The position numbers were made by a program, and so were the translations under genes. A DNA stretch of 64,000 nucleotides from Anthonomus grandis grandis. Lineage: Eukaryota; Arthropoda; Insecta; Coleoptera; Curculionidae. Below the pieces are notes generated by a model that saw nothing but the letters and a program-made list of their open reading frames with translations, did not search any database and was not told where the DNA came from. The DNA lies in assembly GCF_022605725.1 (NCBI RefSeq), contig NC_065552.1, positions 32,685,879 to 32,749,878 of the forward strand, read 5' to 3'. Shown piece after piece: positions 1-12,689 of this stretch (its first letter is position 1; each line of letters opens with the position of its first letter).

Positions 1-130
1 GTCAATGGTTATTTCGTACCGATTATACAAAATATATCGTCCTACAATTAATAATTATACATAGATTAGTTCCCGTATCTAACAATTGCCAAAGGTTTTC
101 AATTTACAAATATATTTGCTAATCACTTAC

Positions 131-740
131 CCTAATATAGAATTCCCTCCCTCAACGAGGTCTCGTAAAAACCAGTGACATTCAACCTCATTAAAGCACA
201 AACCCAGAAACACGCCAGTATTCATTCCTTTTAGATCACTTGGATGTAATCCAGCGTCAAAAATACACTCGTAACATTTTTCCAAAAGAAACTTGGAGAC
301 TGGTGACAGAGTAAGATTGTGCTTTGGATGTAGACCTATGAAATATAATTTAAATGTGGCGAAGGCAAGATATATTATTATGCTTTACCAAAAAATCCCG
401 CATCAAAACTCGTACTACTTTTTTCTGTCATTTTTCCAAATCTTGGCGGCATTTCTGGATGTAGCGAAGGGATTTCTGTAACCATTTCGATCTTATGCTC
501 CAAATTGTATTGGTATTCTTCTATGTTTTCAGATAAAGGAAACATCCCAGCCATGCCTATAGAATTTAATTAATTTTATTATATAGTGGTGTGCACAGTA
601 AACAGTTATAAAACTATTTTTATTTAATTTTAATGTTCACCTGAAATAACCACTTGTTCTCCAGGCGGAACCCGGGATATTAACTTGCCAAATTGTATGC
701 ATGGGTCAGTTTCTGAGTCAATGCCTCTATCTTGTACCAT
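131..740 (-). CDS. Fatty acid synthase, N-terminal exons (beta-ketoacyl synthase domain), partial
   Basis: Three minus-strand exons join in frame: 740-641 (ATG at 740-738; exon opens at 749 after an AG), 556-389 and 335-131, all with GT-AG borders, and the gene continues past base 1. The translation has the insect FAS start: an acidic GIDSETDP stretch, PPGEQVVISG, MAGMFPLSENIEEYQ, then an HPEMPPRFGK segment, FDAGFFG and later NTGVFLGLCFNE. These match the order of the opening part of the ketoacyl synthase domain of animal type I FAS, a cytosolic multidomain enzyme that builds fatty acids from malonyl-CoA. The active-site cysteine would lie further on, outside the window. No stop or frameshift is visible in 158 codons. 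Several usually conserved positions differ (for example GLHPKH where I expect GVHPKQ), suggesting a divergent paralogue, as in insect FAS families for cuticular lipids; that is inference. Confidence 0.82.
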
Positions 741-749
741 TTTGGTATT

Positions 750-3326
750 CTGGAAATATAAGTAAGTAACTGTGTAGCGAACAACTTTTGACTATGGCGC
801 TTTGAGAAAAGAGCCTTGTAATTATACTAACTTTTCGCTATTAGTTTCGCGTAATCTAGTTGTTTTTATGTTTTATGCAACCCATATTATGTCAGTAGTT
901 TAGCATGTTAAATTAGTATTCTCCATTGTTAAACATTTTTTGAATTTCATACATTTTATATGATTAATATGCATTAGCAATAGAAATTAGAATTGGTGTT
1001 TTTTTTATCTGCAAGAACTGAGTTAGTGACAGCAAGGCTGACTTATGCGTTATTATTACAAATATTTCCAATATGCTGTAAAGTGAATTTCTGCTATTAA
1101 TATTTCTAGTCACTACTAATGTTCTTAAGTAAGGTTTACGTGAATTTAGTCATTGAAGTATGAAACTCGCCATTCTCATGCCTTTTTTATCCCATTTAAT
1201 CTATATTCAATTTTTATTACTTCATTTCCTAAAATTGAGCTTAAAAAATCACTTAAAAACCTAAAAGCTTTTTCATACTGGTAACGCTCCAGTGACTGAA
1301 CCTATTATATTGTTATGTATGAATTATTCAGCGTTTTTAAAATCCGGGTTTTGTTTTAGACCTTTTTCAAACTGGACGAGCATCCTTGGAGGAAAATGTT
1401 TGTTCATGTGTTTACGAGGTCTTCTCCAAATATCAACCAGATGGAAATCATTAGGCTCATGCAGAATCTCCGTTAGATTAAAATAATTGATTTTTACATG
1501 TTTACTTAAAAAATTTTAACTCATTTAGCATTATGACCAAAAATTGTATCAAGCGATTATCCCATTTATTTTTATTAATTAGGTGAAGAAAAAGAACCCT
1601 TGGTTAAATTGACTCGTTAGTGATCAGTCGCAATATTAATTATTTTAAATACGAATACCAAGACTTTGGAATAGGCAACATCCAATAAGCCTCTACAACA
1701 GAAAATTGATATGGGACAATATTTTTTTAAGAGATTTAAAATTAAATATACAAATACTTCATATTTGACTGGCTTGTATGGTGGATCAGATGTTTCAGAT
1801 CTATGGATATATCTGGAACAAATAACTTCTTTTTTTTAAAGATATATTATAAACTTTAGGCACCAAAGTTCATCAAAAATTTTAGCTTTTAAGTTAAATT
1901 CTTGAAATACATAAATTATACAATTTAGAACATCAAAATTATTATTATACCAAGATAAGAGAGAAAGTCAATATAGATTCCACATTCCTAAACTCAACAT
2001 GCCAAGACCATACGTTTGTAGAGTTATTTCAGTCTGTGTCATCTTTAAACTATTCTTCCATGTTCCAACAAGTTCTTCAAGGGCAATTTAGTCAAAAACA
2101 ATATTATTCTCATCTACAAACATTTTCGAACTGAACTTGAAGATGTTGAGAGTTGTCGAATGTTAGGCTTTTGGGGTAGCTTTTAGGCAGAGTCGAAAGT
2201 CAGAGTAGAAAAATAAAAGGAAACTTTAAAAGAATTAAGAATACCATTAAGGTACCTTAAATTCGTTGTGAACGAAAATAGTAGTGTTGCTTGAGAATAT
2301 TACCCAAACTATCAGTGCGAGCCTCCAAAGATTGTACGGTTAATTTCCAATTATTAATGCATTTTTTATAATTGGTTAAGAAAGAGTAGGCGAATAAATA
2401 ATTGAATTAGTTGTGTATTTTTTGTTGTCGAACATTCAAAATTAAGGAATCAAAGTGTGAGTGACAAACTTGATTCAGAATTCAGAATCATTATAGTCCA
2501 TTGACAACCAAGAGACCAGATATAAGCTTAAGCATGACAATTTTTCAGGCAATTAGCAGCCTCGCCTCTAATTGGCCAACATGGCTAGAAAATTCTGATC
2601 GAATCATTTTTCAATGGTTTTCAATTTTATAGAGATGTCCCTGTAGTGAAAGTTCGATCTCATGACGATCTCCGTTATTTTATACCACATTCTCTTAAAT
2701 ATATTGGAGAGTTTATTCAGGGAAAAGTTAAGATCAGTCAATTCTTTTCTATGCAGAATACAATTGTTGAACTCTAGATACAGCTAATAATAAAACTCAA
2801 TAATATTCGCTGGTTGGACACATGTTGAGTGCCAATTTATTCTTCATACTAGAACAAAAAGACGAAAGAGTTGAAAGTAGATTTTTTTAACCTAATAGAT
2901 TTTGGCATATCCTTATGTAATTATACCAAACTTTAATGAAAACGTTTGTTAAAATTCACTGGATCTACTATTCTATTGGCAAACATCTTCTTACATCCGG
3001 AGACACTCACATACATGTCCTCTTCTTCTGATGGGTAGTGACATGTAACAGTGCATTGTGAAGGTTTTGTGACTCATATCGCAGGCAGAGAGGAGTGGCA
3101 GCCATATTGTATACAAATGGCTCCATACTGATGCTTCCTAAATAAGGTTATGCAATCGCAAAACTGAACAATAACTAGGTTCGCAAAGATTTGCCTATTG
3201 GTCAAAAGTGTACCTTGTGCTGATTGGCTACTCTACATGTGACAGTATTCTAACCTTGTAATTAATATTACTGTTTTGCATACAATAATACTGTCAACTG
3301 TCAAAAGAAGACTAAGGTACATTTCT
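750..3326. other. Intergenic, no gene seen
   Basis: AT-rich sequence upstream of the FAS start. It may carry FAS 5' UTR exons, but none can be placed. A short minus-strand open stretch at about 1480-1310 (containing NDFHLVDIWRRPRKH) resembles a non-LTR endonuclease fragment only weakly. Confidence 0.5.
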
Positions 3327-3430
3327 GACCAACAGCGCCGATGTGGTTATACTTTCTGTAACCGTTAATTTTTGCGCATGCAAGTTTAGCATATAGAAAA
3401 GTTTCCTTAGTTGTTGTCTTTTACTCCATA
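3327..3430 (+). repeat. Dispersed repeat, copy A
   Basis: Begins with an 18-base block, GACCAACAGCGCCGATGT, found again exactly at 15597-15614. The similarity continues in patches (ACTTTCTG, then GTTTAGCATA-AGAA, then a CTCCTTAG-like block) for about 100 bases in the same order and orientation. Identity of the repeat is unknown. Confidence 0.55.
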
Positions 3431-3499
3431 ATAAACAACAGAGCATGTATTCTTTCAACCCAAAATTATGGTGGCGAAGGTAAAAGCTGCAGGGCTTAG

Positions 3500-3697
3500 T
3501 TTGTCTGGGTGCCTGGCCACTCAGACTATGCTATAAATGAGGAAGCAGACTCCCTTGCTAGACTGGGATCTGCAAAACGGCCATTAGGCTCGAAAACCTA
3601 TAAGAAGTATAGCCAAATATTTAGCCATTGCATTATTGAAGAGTCTGAAGTGGACTCTCCTGGCATTAGACAGGCTAAGGTACACAAAAACCCATAA
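3500..3697 (+). pseudogene. RNase H fragment of an I/R1-type non-LTR retrotransposon
   Basis: The translation contains VWVPGHSDYAINEEADSLA, the RNase H signature (W-V-PGH followed by N-E-AD-LA) found at the 3' end of I/R1-group non-LTR polyproteins. No RT is seen upstream, and the frame closes at 3697. A weak WNELF...YRQFKH segment near 3985-4030 may be the tail of the same relic. Confidence 0.5.
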
Positions 3698-3699
3698 GA

Positions 3700-5744
3700 T
3701 AGGCTACTATAATGGCCCTATGTTTGTGGTGTTATGTGACGATGTTATGAGGAGGTTGAACTCCAGACCACGTTTACTTATTAAGTCTACATATAGGATC
3801 TACAATTAAGTATTTCAAACTAGAGCTCCTCATTAGTTTTTCCAAGGCACTTGCCTCTGGTAATTCTCGGTAGGGTACGACGGATCCATTAGGAGAATTA
3901 TGTGCATAAGCATAACTACCCCTTTGGCTATCCACTGCCTTACAATTCAATACAATATAACAGAACGATGTTCTGGAATCATGGAATGAGTTGTTTTTGA
4001 AATCTGAACTTACTTATCGACAATTTAAACATAGAAGCAGTTAGAGACTGTAAAACTGCAATTTGACGCCTATGTGAAGTAATATTTATGACACTGCGAA
4101 AAAGAAACAAATAGTTTCTGCATAAAAACTTCAATAACGAATATTTTCATTACAATTCGACTCGTTTAAACCTTATTCAACCGTTTTTGTATTTCTATAA
4201 CTACTAGATGCCAAGTTCCAGATCCCATACTATTATTGCATTACAAGTCGTGAAAAGCGATAATTTTTGATGAATGTGAAGTTCTAATAATTTACCCGAC
4301 GGTCAAAAACTTCAAAATTTTAACTCGCTTATGCCAAAAACTTCACTCTTTTCGAAAAAAAAAACCTAAACTTAGCTAAAAGTTACACTCGACAGGCTAT
4401 ATATTATGGCCATACTCATTTGTAACTATTAGCTTAGTTTATAGATTTTAAATTGTTATGACTTTCTTTTTCAATTAATATTTCAATTTCATGATAATTC
4501 AAGTAAGATGAGAGTAATAGTTCTTATAATTAAATTAAATATAAAAACTCAAAAATAAGTTAGCGTTCAGTAATGTCAAAATATAATAATAAAAAATACA
4601 ATCAAAAATAAATATATACTTACATGATGAAAATGAAAAACTACGCCAAAAAAGTATACCTACTTCTCAACACCTCTACTTAGACACCAAAATTTAATAG
4701 TGTTACTTCCTGACTTATATAATTTTCCTTTATTAGATGCATTTCTATCACAGACCCTGCATTAGAATTGGCCTACTATAATGAGAGACAGGCCAAGTCG
4801 TAACAAAACTAACTTCTATTTCTTTCTAATAGGTTCCAAAAATGCCAAGTTTACCAAAACGATTTAGCACGAGCATTTTAAATTATTTGAAAGATAGTAT
4901 TTCCAGTATACATATTAAAAGTCCCCTACCAACAACTTTTGAATCATCGATATTTTCTAATCGGCTTTATTGGTAATTCTATGTAAAGTTTCAGATTTCC
5001 CAGATTTCAAACTGAATAGATTTTCAAACAGGCCAGAAGGGTTTTTGAAGGAGGATCGTCTAAAGAACATTTACTTTTGGTCATTGATCATAATATGATA
5101 TAGCATGATAATCCGATTTTTGGTAGTGGAGATTTTGATGCAGTTTCTTGTGATTCGAAACTTGGTATTGACGTTCTATGAAATTCCTTGGGGAGCTTTA
5201 ATACTATGGTTTTAGAAACGTGGTGTGATTCTTATGGGGTTTTTATGGGATATCGATGCTCAGATTAATATACAAGGTAAACACACCTTAATCGCTTAGA
5301 GTATAATATCGCTAATATTTTTTGACATGCCTTTAACATTGACAAATTACATAAATTATTTGCTGGTCCTCTGCGTAACTGTTATTTGATTCTTATCTCC
5401 TATTCCCAAATTTCCGGAAGCGGAGGATGTAAATATCGTGCTTTGGATTAATTTATTACCTAATTCTTTCTACCATTCTCTCAATTCTGCGGTTCATCCG
5501 GGTTTCACTCTCTAGTGCACCTAAACCTGTGGTAGACTTATTAGTGCTCACCTTATCTATCTATTCTGCACAGCCTATATAATAAGTCTTTTGCTGCTGT
5601 TTAAAATTTCGGAGACTTGTGTGTCCGTCCTGAATAATTGTTGCCTTTTATAACTCATAAACGCAGGGTATGTGCCGGACAGTATCTGGTTTAAGACAAC
5701 AGGTCAGGTTTCTATTGAACACACTAATTCTATTAAGAACTGTC
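3700..5744. other. Intergenic, nothing clear
   Basis: No convincing gene. A stretch near 5115-5260 (+) faintly recalls an endonuclease domain (GSGDFDAVSCDSK) but is full of stops. Confidence 0.4.
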
Positions 5745-6420
5745 TTAGTTATTACGTGGCCCGTTAATTCGAAGTCCTATAAATGTTTCTAGTTTGTTTG
5801 TTCTGAATGGTAGAACAGGTCTCTGGCAGTTTTTTCTTTTATGAAAAATTTCATCTTGCATATTCAAGAAATACAAGGATTTCTGTCTAAAATGGATGGA
5901 ATATGGGTAGAATGTCTTGGTTTTTTCCATAACTCCCTGCTTACGTGCCTTCATCAGTCTTTGATCGAACTTCAATCGATGATTCAAAGTTATATCTATA
6001 GGAATCATATGAACCGAATCATTTCTAATGGCTTATCCTGACAGATTATCCGGCTTGTTTAATATCCTGTGAAATAAAAAGTGAACTGTTATTTATGGCT
6101 GTCATGCCTGCTGTTATCTCTAGAGAAGTTAGTCTTTGCATTTTACCCAACTTGTGCTCTGTAATTTGCAGTGTCTTATACCAGAGTTACATTCGTAATA
6201 GTTGATAGCTTTACCCTTGTGTAGATCGACTACACTAACTTGGGTTTTAAGCCCCATATCTGTCCATTAATTTTCCCAGTTTTACTCCCAATTATTTAAG
6301 TTCTCCCAGCAGAGGAATTTCTAGACCTTGAGGTGTTAGAGGTCCTAAGCACTAAAAACAGCAGAACTAATATCTCATTCTTGGTCAGACTATTTAAGGC
6401 TGATTGTAGTGGATCTCTTA
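5745..6420 (-). pseudogene. Decayed I/R1-type RT fragment
   Basis: On the minus strand, pieces in different frames read GKLMDRYGA, then KLGKMQRLTSLEITAGMTA, then a tail with ITLNHRLKFDQRL. The middle piece matches the 'VQRLA-L-ITGAM' region that follows the RT core in I/R1-clade elements. Frameshifts and stops throughout; no catalytic motif remains. The assignment rests mostly on that one segment. Confidence 0.35.
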
Positions 6421-8079
6421 CTGTTGTATTAAAGTTTGTGCTATTTCCAAATCCAAGGCCAACTCATATACATATATTAAACACGTGTGAGAAGGACCTG
6501 TTGTGACTCGAACCTTGATTTTTTAATTAGGCAATTTGCTGATTACTAATTTGCTTTTGAGCATGCACCTTATTCCAACCGCTGGACTAACTTCAAATCT
6601 TTTTACAGCTCTTGCAGTAGATTCAAATGATGTGTCGTTAAATGCGATCTCTATATCCAGAGAGGCTATCAGCATTAATTTCTTTATTCTCCAGAGGCTG
6701 CGTAACGAACACATAATCCCGATTCCATTGACCTTGTCAGCACAGATCGCATAGCACCTTGTGATTGGACCATCCTAGTTCTTTTAAGTAAAATTGATAT
6801 TCCCAATCAGATAATGAGTAAAAGAATGAATGGAATAAATAGAATACAATTAAGGGATAAGAAAACTAAGTGAATTGGGCAAATTGGAGATGCGTCTATA
6901 TTTTTCAGCGGTATCATTAGGTTTATAATAGATTCGATTATTTTTTTTATTAATTTCGTAATTTATCGTAACCATTCTCCCTTACCAGTAACAAATATTA
7001 TTTAAAAAGTATATGAATCAATATCGAATCAATGAATGAAAAATTATGGATAATGTTTTTATTTTGTAAACTCATGCATAGTGAACAAATTCTAGAATAT
7101 TTGTGACCACAATACACTAATAATATACTATTAAAAAAAAGAATAAGATAAGTACAATAGAATATAAGGGTTTATGAAATAAACCTTGGTTTTTTAATTT
7201 TATAAAATTTATTGTACAGGAATAAATAATAAGATTAACAGAGCAGAACGAGTTTTGTTTCAAATGATATTTCTGATATCGTGTATTCTTACGAGGAAAG
7301 TTTATATTTTCTTTTGTTTAAGTAACTTACCTGCAATTTTTTTTCTCAGAAAATGTTGTCTTCAGTCAGAAAATGTTGCACTTCAGTTTAATAATGTACG
7401 TTTAATTATTTTTTACTAATTATGGGGAAGTTTTACATTTCAGTAATTTAAAAAAAAATAAAAATCGATGAAACACTCGCCGATTGCATACATATTTAAA
7501 CACCTTGCATCTTTTAGTTTTTAAGCCTAAAGTAAATATTAATAATTTATGATTTTTTTTTTGGGGAAATTTGCATAACAAAACAGGTTATTAACAACGT
7601 GACAAACGAGTACGTTTTTGGAAATTTTTTAATTAAAACATTTTTTTGACTAACCAATTAATTGGTTACTTTATTTGCTTATAGTGTCCTTATTATGGAA
7701 AATATCTATAGTTTCTGACCGAAAAACAAGTTATATACCACAAGATAAAGTATTAATGTAAACTATTATAAGTGTCTGCCATTCTTGCTTCCAGTAATGG
7801 GTAAAATTTAATTAAATAAAAAAGTTATCATCAAGGTAAAGTTGCCACGAATTTTGTTTTATGTTGCCCGTTTTTTACATGATGGACTATTCCGAGAAAG
7901 CCTCTTGACATAATCTAAGATATTTCTCATTATCTTATAACCTACGTTCACCATTACCTATTATGCCACTTCTGTGCATGTGATATCTTAGTCTGAAGTC
8001 ACGAGTATGCACCCCCATTAGTGGCACTTAATAGCACCATTACTTAATCCTCTATTGATATTTGTTAAACTTTTTTAAG
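6421..8079. other. Intergenic, nothing seen
   Basis: Very AT-rich with homopolymer runs and no coding signal. A small tandem copy of CAGAAAATGTTG occurs near 7349-7380. Confidence 0.4.
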
Positions 8080-8720
8080 ATTTTTTTTTTCAATTTTAAT
8101 ACAGTTTATTATTTGTGCCGTATGGAATACCTAAAACTAGTTCTGAACCTATAAGATATTCTTCGGTATCAGACTTTGCTAATCGGTCTACCTATTCGTT
8201 AAGAGATATTAGAGAGGCCTATATCGCACCTACTATAGATGTCCACGTGCACATGCATATTTATATTGTATCATATTGATGTTTTCGTATTTTGGTTGTA
8301 AGCCACTTATGCAAAATTCCAATAGCGTGTGTCTCCGTCTGAAATATCGAGGTTTTTTAATACTGCCCTACGTTTGTAGATACCAGCCTTGACTCCTGAT
8401 TCTGATCTGATCCTCGAGTGATCAGTCTACATGCTAACGATGGATTTTTACAATATCTTGCTACGTTCCAATATTTTGATGACCATGTAGAGTCTAGTAT
8501 ATTCTGAGTTCTGTTACACATTATGTAGCTCTGTTCTGTTGTTTCTATTCTATTCGATCCACTCTAGCCAAGTTATTTCATGCATAATTTTGCCTTTATG
8601 TGAGGCTCACATCAGGTAGATATGCAGAAGAGTTATAGCACGTTCATAGCTGCCGATGTCGTTTTAAAAGAACCCATAATTCGTAAGCAAGTCAGTCTTG
8701 ACATAGTTTTGTTTGGCTAC
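8080..8720 (-). pseudogene. Decayed I/R1-type RT/RNase H relic
   Basis: Read on the minus strand from high to low coordinates: a fragment KTTSAAMNVL (8680-8640 region) corresponding to the 'TTPTAALEVLL' segment after the RT of I/R1 elements, then at about 8200-8110 a segment VDRLAKSDTEEYLIGSE with LGIPYG, the closing half of an RNase H domain. Stops interrupt both. It has the same polarity as the 5.7-6.4 kb fragment and a similar clade assignment. Confidence 0.42.
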
Positions 8721-9294
8721 TTTTATTGGTTTAATTTTTTGGTTGCTGGTATTTATTAATTTGAGCTCTCAATATTATTCCTGTATTTTTTCTCTTTGCT
8801 TCGTTCGCTTTGAATTTTCTAAAATGACTTCTTATTTTTTGGCATTATATCTTCAATAACATACAAAACTTTTTAAAATTTAATACCTGCTCTTTCAAAA
8901 TTAATTGCAAACTTTCGATGTTCGAATTAAAACAATCGAAGCAAGAAAATAGTCAACTGATTTATTTACACACTTATACTAGTAAACACGATCACTTATG
9001 ACTACTGGAATTATTTATTTCCACCGTATTTATACTATTACTTCTATTTATGTCCGATTTAAATATCGCGCCAATATTCCGAACTGCACTGCACTGAACT
9101 GTCAACGTCCCCCAGCGGCGACGCGACCCCTTACATTCGCTAATCTTCCATGCATCTCAAGAGGTGTCGTGTTGTGTGCCTGCTTGTGTCATTTCGAAAT
9201 TACAAAGAATTGGCATTGTTGTCAATATCGTTACAATATTTTATTAAAATTTGATTGGTTACACTCCACACAACTATTAAAACCATGCAATCGG
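8721..9294. other. Intergenic, nothing clear
   Basis: No recognised gene. An open plus-strand stretch at 8998-9348 has no recognisable protein similarity and overlaps the 5' junction of the next retroelement in another frame. Confidence 0.4.
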
Positions 9295-11280
9295 ATCAAA
9301 CAACAAGCAATGGTTCAACCTGAATTGCAAAAAGGCAGTAAACACTAAAAACGCAGCATATCGCAAATGGCGTCAACATCCTTCCATCGAAAATCGGAGG
9401 AACTTTTTAGCCTCCAGAAATAGCTGCAAGCGAATTATTGATGAATGCAAAGAGAGTCACAACAACAGGATCAAAAACAAACTGCTAAACTGCCCGAATA
9501 GAACAAGATCTTTCTGGTCGGTATCGAAAGCCGTTAGTCAAGGATTTGCTAAGACGGCCTTGCCACCCCTAACAGCAGATGATGGTTCTATCGCGGTAAC
9601 AGCAAGGGAAAAAGCCAACTTATTGGGTAAACTCTTCGCGTCCAATTCTACTCTGTACTCGCAAGGCAAAACACCGCCATATTTGTTAAGGGTGAATTCA
9701 TCGATGAGAGAAATTTCGTTTCCCCAACGAATTATAAAAAAACTTCTTAAAAGCGTAGACACCAACAAAGCTTCTGGACCCGATGGAATTCCAGCCCTAA
9801 TACTAAAACATTGTGCAGACGAATTGACTCCTACCTTATGTAGACTGTTCACGGCATCGTATAAACAGGGTCTATTTCCAACAAGCTGGAAAACTGCTCG
9901 AGTGCAAGCTGTACCCAAAAAGGGTAAGAAGACGATGCCCTCCAATTACCGCCCGATTGCACTAGTTCCAGTAATATCGAAGATTATGGAGAAAGCAGTC
10001 AACCAACAACTGTTAAGATATCCGGAATCATCTGGACTGATCAGCGATCATCAATACGGCTTCCGAAAGCTTAGATCCACCGGCGATCTTCTGGCTTACG
10101 TCATACACTTATGGACGGCGGCCATGGAGAAGCACGGCGAGTCCCGCTCAGTCGCTCTTGACATTTCATGAGGGATGGCATGAGGGACTACTAACCAAGC
10201 TCTCCTCAATTGGCATACAAAACTCATTATTGAATTGGATCAAAAGTTTTCTTGAACAATGAACAATCCAAGTAGCCGTCGATGGATACCTCTCCGACAA
10301 ATTTAACATTAACGCTGGAGTCCCTCAAGGATGCATTCTATCCCCCACCCTTTTCTTGATATATATCAACGATTTGCTAGGAACCACTGTCAATCCAATC
10401 TACAGCTTTGCGGACGATAGCACACTTATTTCCACATTTAAGTCCTCCAAACCAACGACAGCCGCAAGTTCTCAGAATCTTAGGCAGCAACAAGTAGCTT
10501 CAATCAACAATCTTGGAGTGGGGCGGTAACAGTCTGGTCAAATTTAACGCTAAAAAAACGCAGGCTGCAGTATTTACGATGAAGACTAACCTTGGTGGCC
10601 CGGAGCTAGTTATGGCAGGGAAAACATTGCCAATGAAATTATCTTTACACCTTCTAGGAGTCGAGGTCACCAACAGTGTGTCCTGGCATGACCACGTTGC
10701 CGAGGTCGCCAGGACGGCTTCCAAAAAACTCAGAGTGCTTTTCAAAACGAAAAAACTGTATACACCAGAACAGCTGCTGACTCTTTATAAAGCTCAAATA
10801 CGCCCTTCCCTCGAGTATTGCTCGCATGTCTGGAGCTCATCACCCAAGCATAGTTTAAACCTGCTGGATTCTATACAGAAGAGAGCTATTCGTCTTATCG
10901 ACAAACCAAAACTGACAAAGAGTCTGGATAGTCTGGAGCACAGGAGAAAGGTGGCTGATCTCTGTTTATTCTACCGTTATTATCACGGTAAGTGCTCCTC
11001 TGAGCTGGCAGGGCTGTTCCGGCAAGAAGGATGCGTCTAGCAGTTGCGGCTCATCAACATCGAGTCCACCTGCCTACCCCAAGGACATCGCTGTATCGGG
11101 ACTCATTCATCTGGAGAACATCTTCTTTGTGGAACAACGGGCTTCCACCTCACATATTTCCCGACGCATACAACCTACAGCGATTCAAGATAAACGCCCA
11201 CAAATATCTTCGCGCAAGCACCACTCCAAGAGTGACATAACACTTTCCTCTTGTGCTTGTGTTTAATAAAAAAAAAAATA
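9295..11280 (+). mobile_element. 5'-truncated non-LTR retrotransposon (Jockey/CR1-type), broken
   Basis: The fragment opens in the linker between endonuclease and reverse transcriptase (NKQWFNLNCKKAV at about 9298) and reads through the RT: KASGPDGIPA near 9767, SNYRPIAL near 9941, GVPQGCILSP near 10317, and FADDSTLIST near 10407 (catalytic D-D). The thumb and C-terminal region follow (SLEYCSHVWSSSPKHSLN, then LYRDSFIWRTSSLWNNGLP). The frame shifts at about 10165 and 10500, again near 11030, with a stop inside the third block, so no functional enzyme is encoded. A short A-rich tail follows the stop at 11238-11240 (11264-11280). The whole endonuclease half is missing, as expected for incomplete reverse transcription. 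I did not find the target duplication. Confidence 0.85.
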
Positions 11281-12239
11281 ATGCAATGATGAAATAATAA
11301 ACATTAAATTTAATTACTACTACTAAATTTAAAGGAGTTAAAATTAAATAACTAACAGAAAAAAGAGATTAGCTATTGAAAGTAGCCACAACCTATGATT
11401 ATGCATACTTCACCTCTCTCGAACCCTTCGGAAAGTTTTAGAGTATTCAGTGGCAACACGCAGAATCCCACCTATAGGACTATACACGACCTGGTTCATA
11501 CTTCTCAGGAAGAATGACGCAATATTTGTCAACAGTATATTTCCAATCTCACAGACAGTGTGGGCGGACGTCTCCAAGCTTTTATAAATGCTAGAAGTAG
11601 AAATACACGGCACTAAAAAGTTTTTCAGTACCTGTTGTAAGCAGAAGTATTAATTTGTTGATTTTAATATATATTAGAAAATAATCCTGTATCAAAAAAA
11701 AATCCTAAGAGTAATAAAGTTTCGGGTTCGTTTAGGGTTATGCAAACATTTTGAATCCTTGTGTAGATTTAGAGATCTGCGTCGCTAGGATTGTGTTGTT
11801 TCTCCATACCTTATCAAGGATTATGTTAACTTAAACTATTTCATGTCTCGACACTAAAATGGGCTGGTGCTCTATCGTGCATAACCTGCATATATTTAAA
11901 ACAAACTTTTTGTTCTTAAAACTTATAATGCTGTAACTCAAAAGTTAGGAGGAATAAGGAGACTTTTCTTTTTACAATCACCTAAGGATTTACCCCTTTA
12001 ATGTTGTTTAATGCCTCTTGTTCTTAAACACCCTACTGTATGCCTAACGAATCTGCGGCTAGGAAAAGAATTCGATGTTGTTGAGAGCTCCCCTGTAAAA
12101 TATGAATTGAGCTGGGTAGGAAATTGTGATTTAAAAATCAAATTTTAAATATTACTTTCCCAGTAATAATAGACCTATGATGGTCATCCATATACCTAGG
12201 CTATCGCAGCCCAACCACTATCGAAGGTGTGTATGTCAG
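11281..12239. other. Intergenic, nothing seen
   Basis: No gene recognised. A minus-strand open stretch at 11410-11613 has no recognisable similarity. Confidence 0.4.
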
Positions 12240-12680
12240 ACCTTAACGTAGCTTAGCTAACCCTGGAAGATGATAGGCAAAAGAAAATCATTGTCCTGGC
12301 ATCTGTCTACCTACCAGAGGATGTTCATTCAATAGGAAGCTGATGGAATTGTTAGAATACTGCTAGTCGCCAAGCATGGAACTGGTAACAGGATGTGACT
12401 CCAACTCACACCATGTTTTTACAGATAAAGATCTCCTAATTTGAAATATTGGAACTTTATCATCTTCAACTTTCGAAGTCAGAAGAAATAGAAGCATGGA
12501 TAACGTACGGCAGGGAATTAATTAGAGAAGTATACCGATTCTGCGAGACTCTAAAAAGCTTTCGATAAAGACTGATGTTGAGAAATAGACAGGCTATGGC
12601 ACATTTACTCTTCTTCTATTTGAAAGAAAGAGAAAAGGCCAGCCTCAAAACGCCTTAAAAATAGTCTACCTAAAGTTATC
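12240..12680 (+). pseudogene. Endonuclease (EEP) fragment of an I/R1-type non-LTR element
   Basis: Frames on the plus strand give IIVLASVYLPEDVHS (about 12278), then VTGCDSNSHHVFTD (about 12386), then NIGTLSSSTFEVR. This is the order of the apurinic-like endonuclease of I/R1/Jockey elements, where the strand D-N-HH motif reads G-CDANAHH. Frameshifted and lacking the end of the domain. Confidence 0.5.
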
Positions 12681-12689
12681 TTAAAAACT

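Noticed and set aside
1310..1486. Minus-strand open stretch with NDFHLVDIWRRPRKH
   Set aside because: Vaguely like a non-LTR endonuclease segment, but too short, with no splice sites or neighbouring motifs to support an exon.
8998..9348. 116-codon plus-strand open frame
   Set aside because: No recognisable similarity, and it overlaps the start of the non-LTR fragment in another frame.
9538..9945. 135-codon minus-strand open frame
   Set aside because: Antisense shadow of the RT of the 9.3-11.3 kb retroelement.
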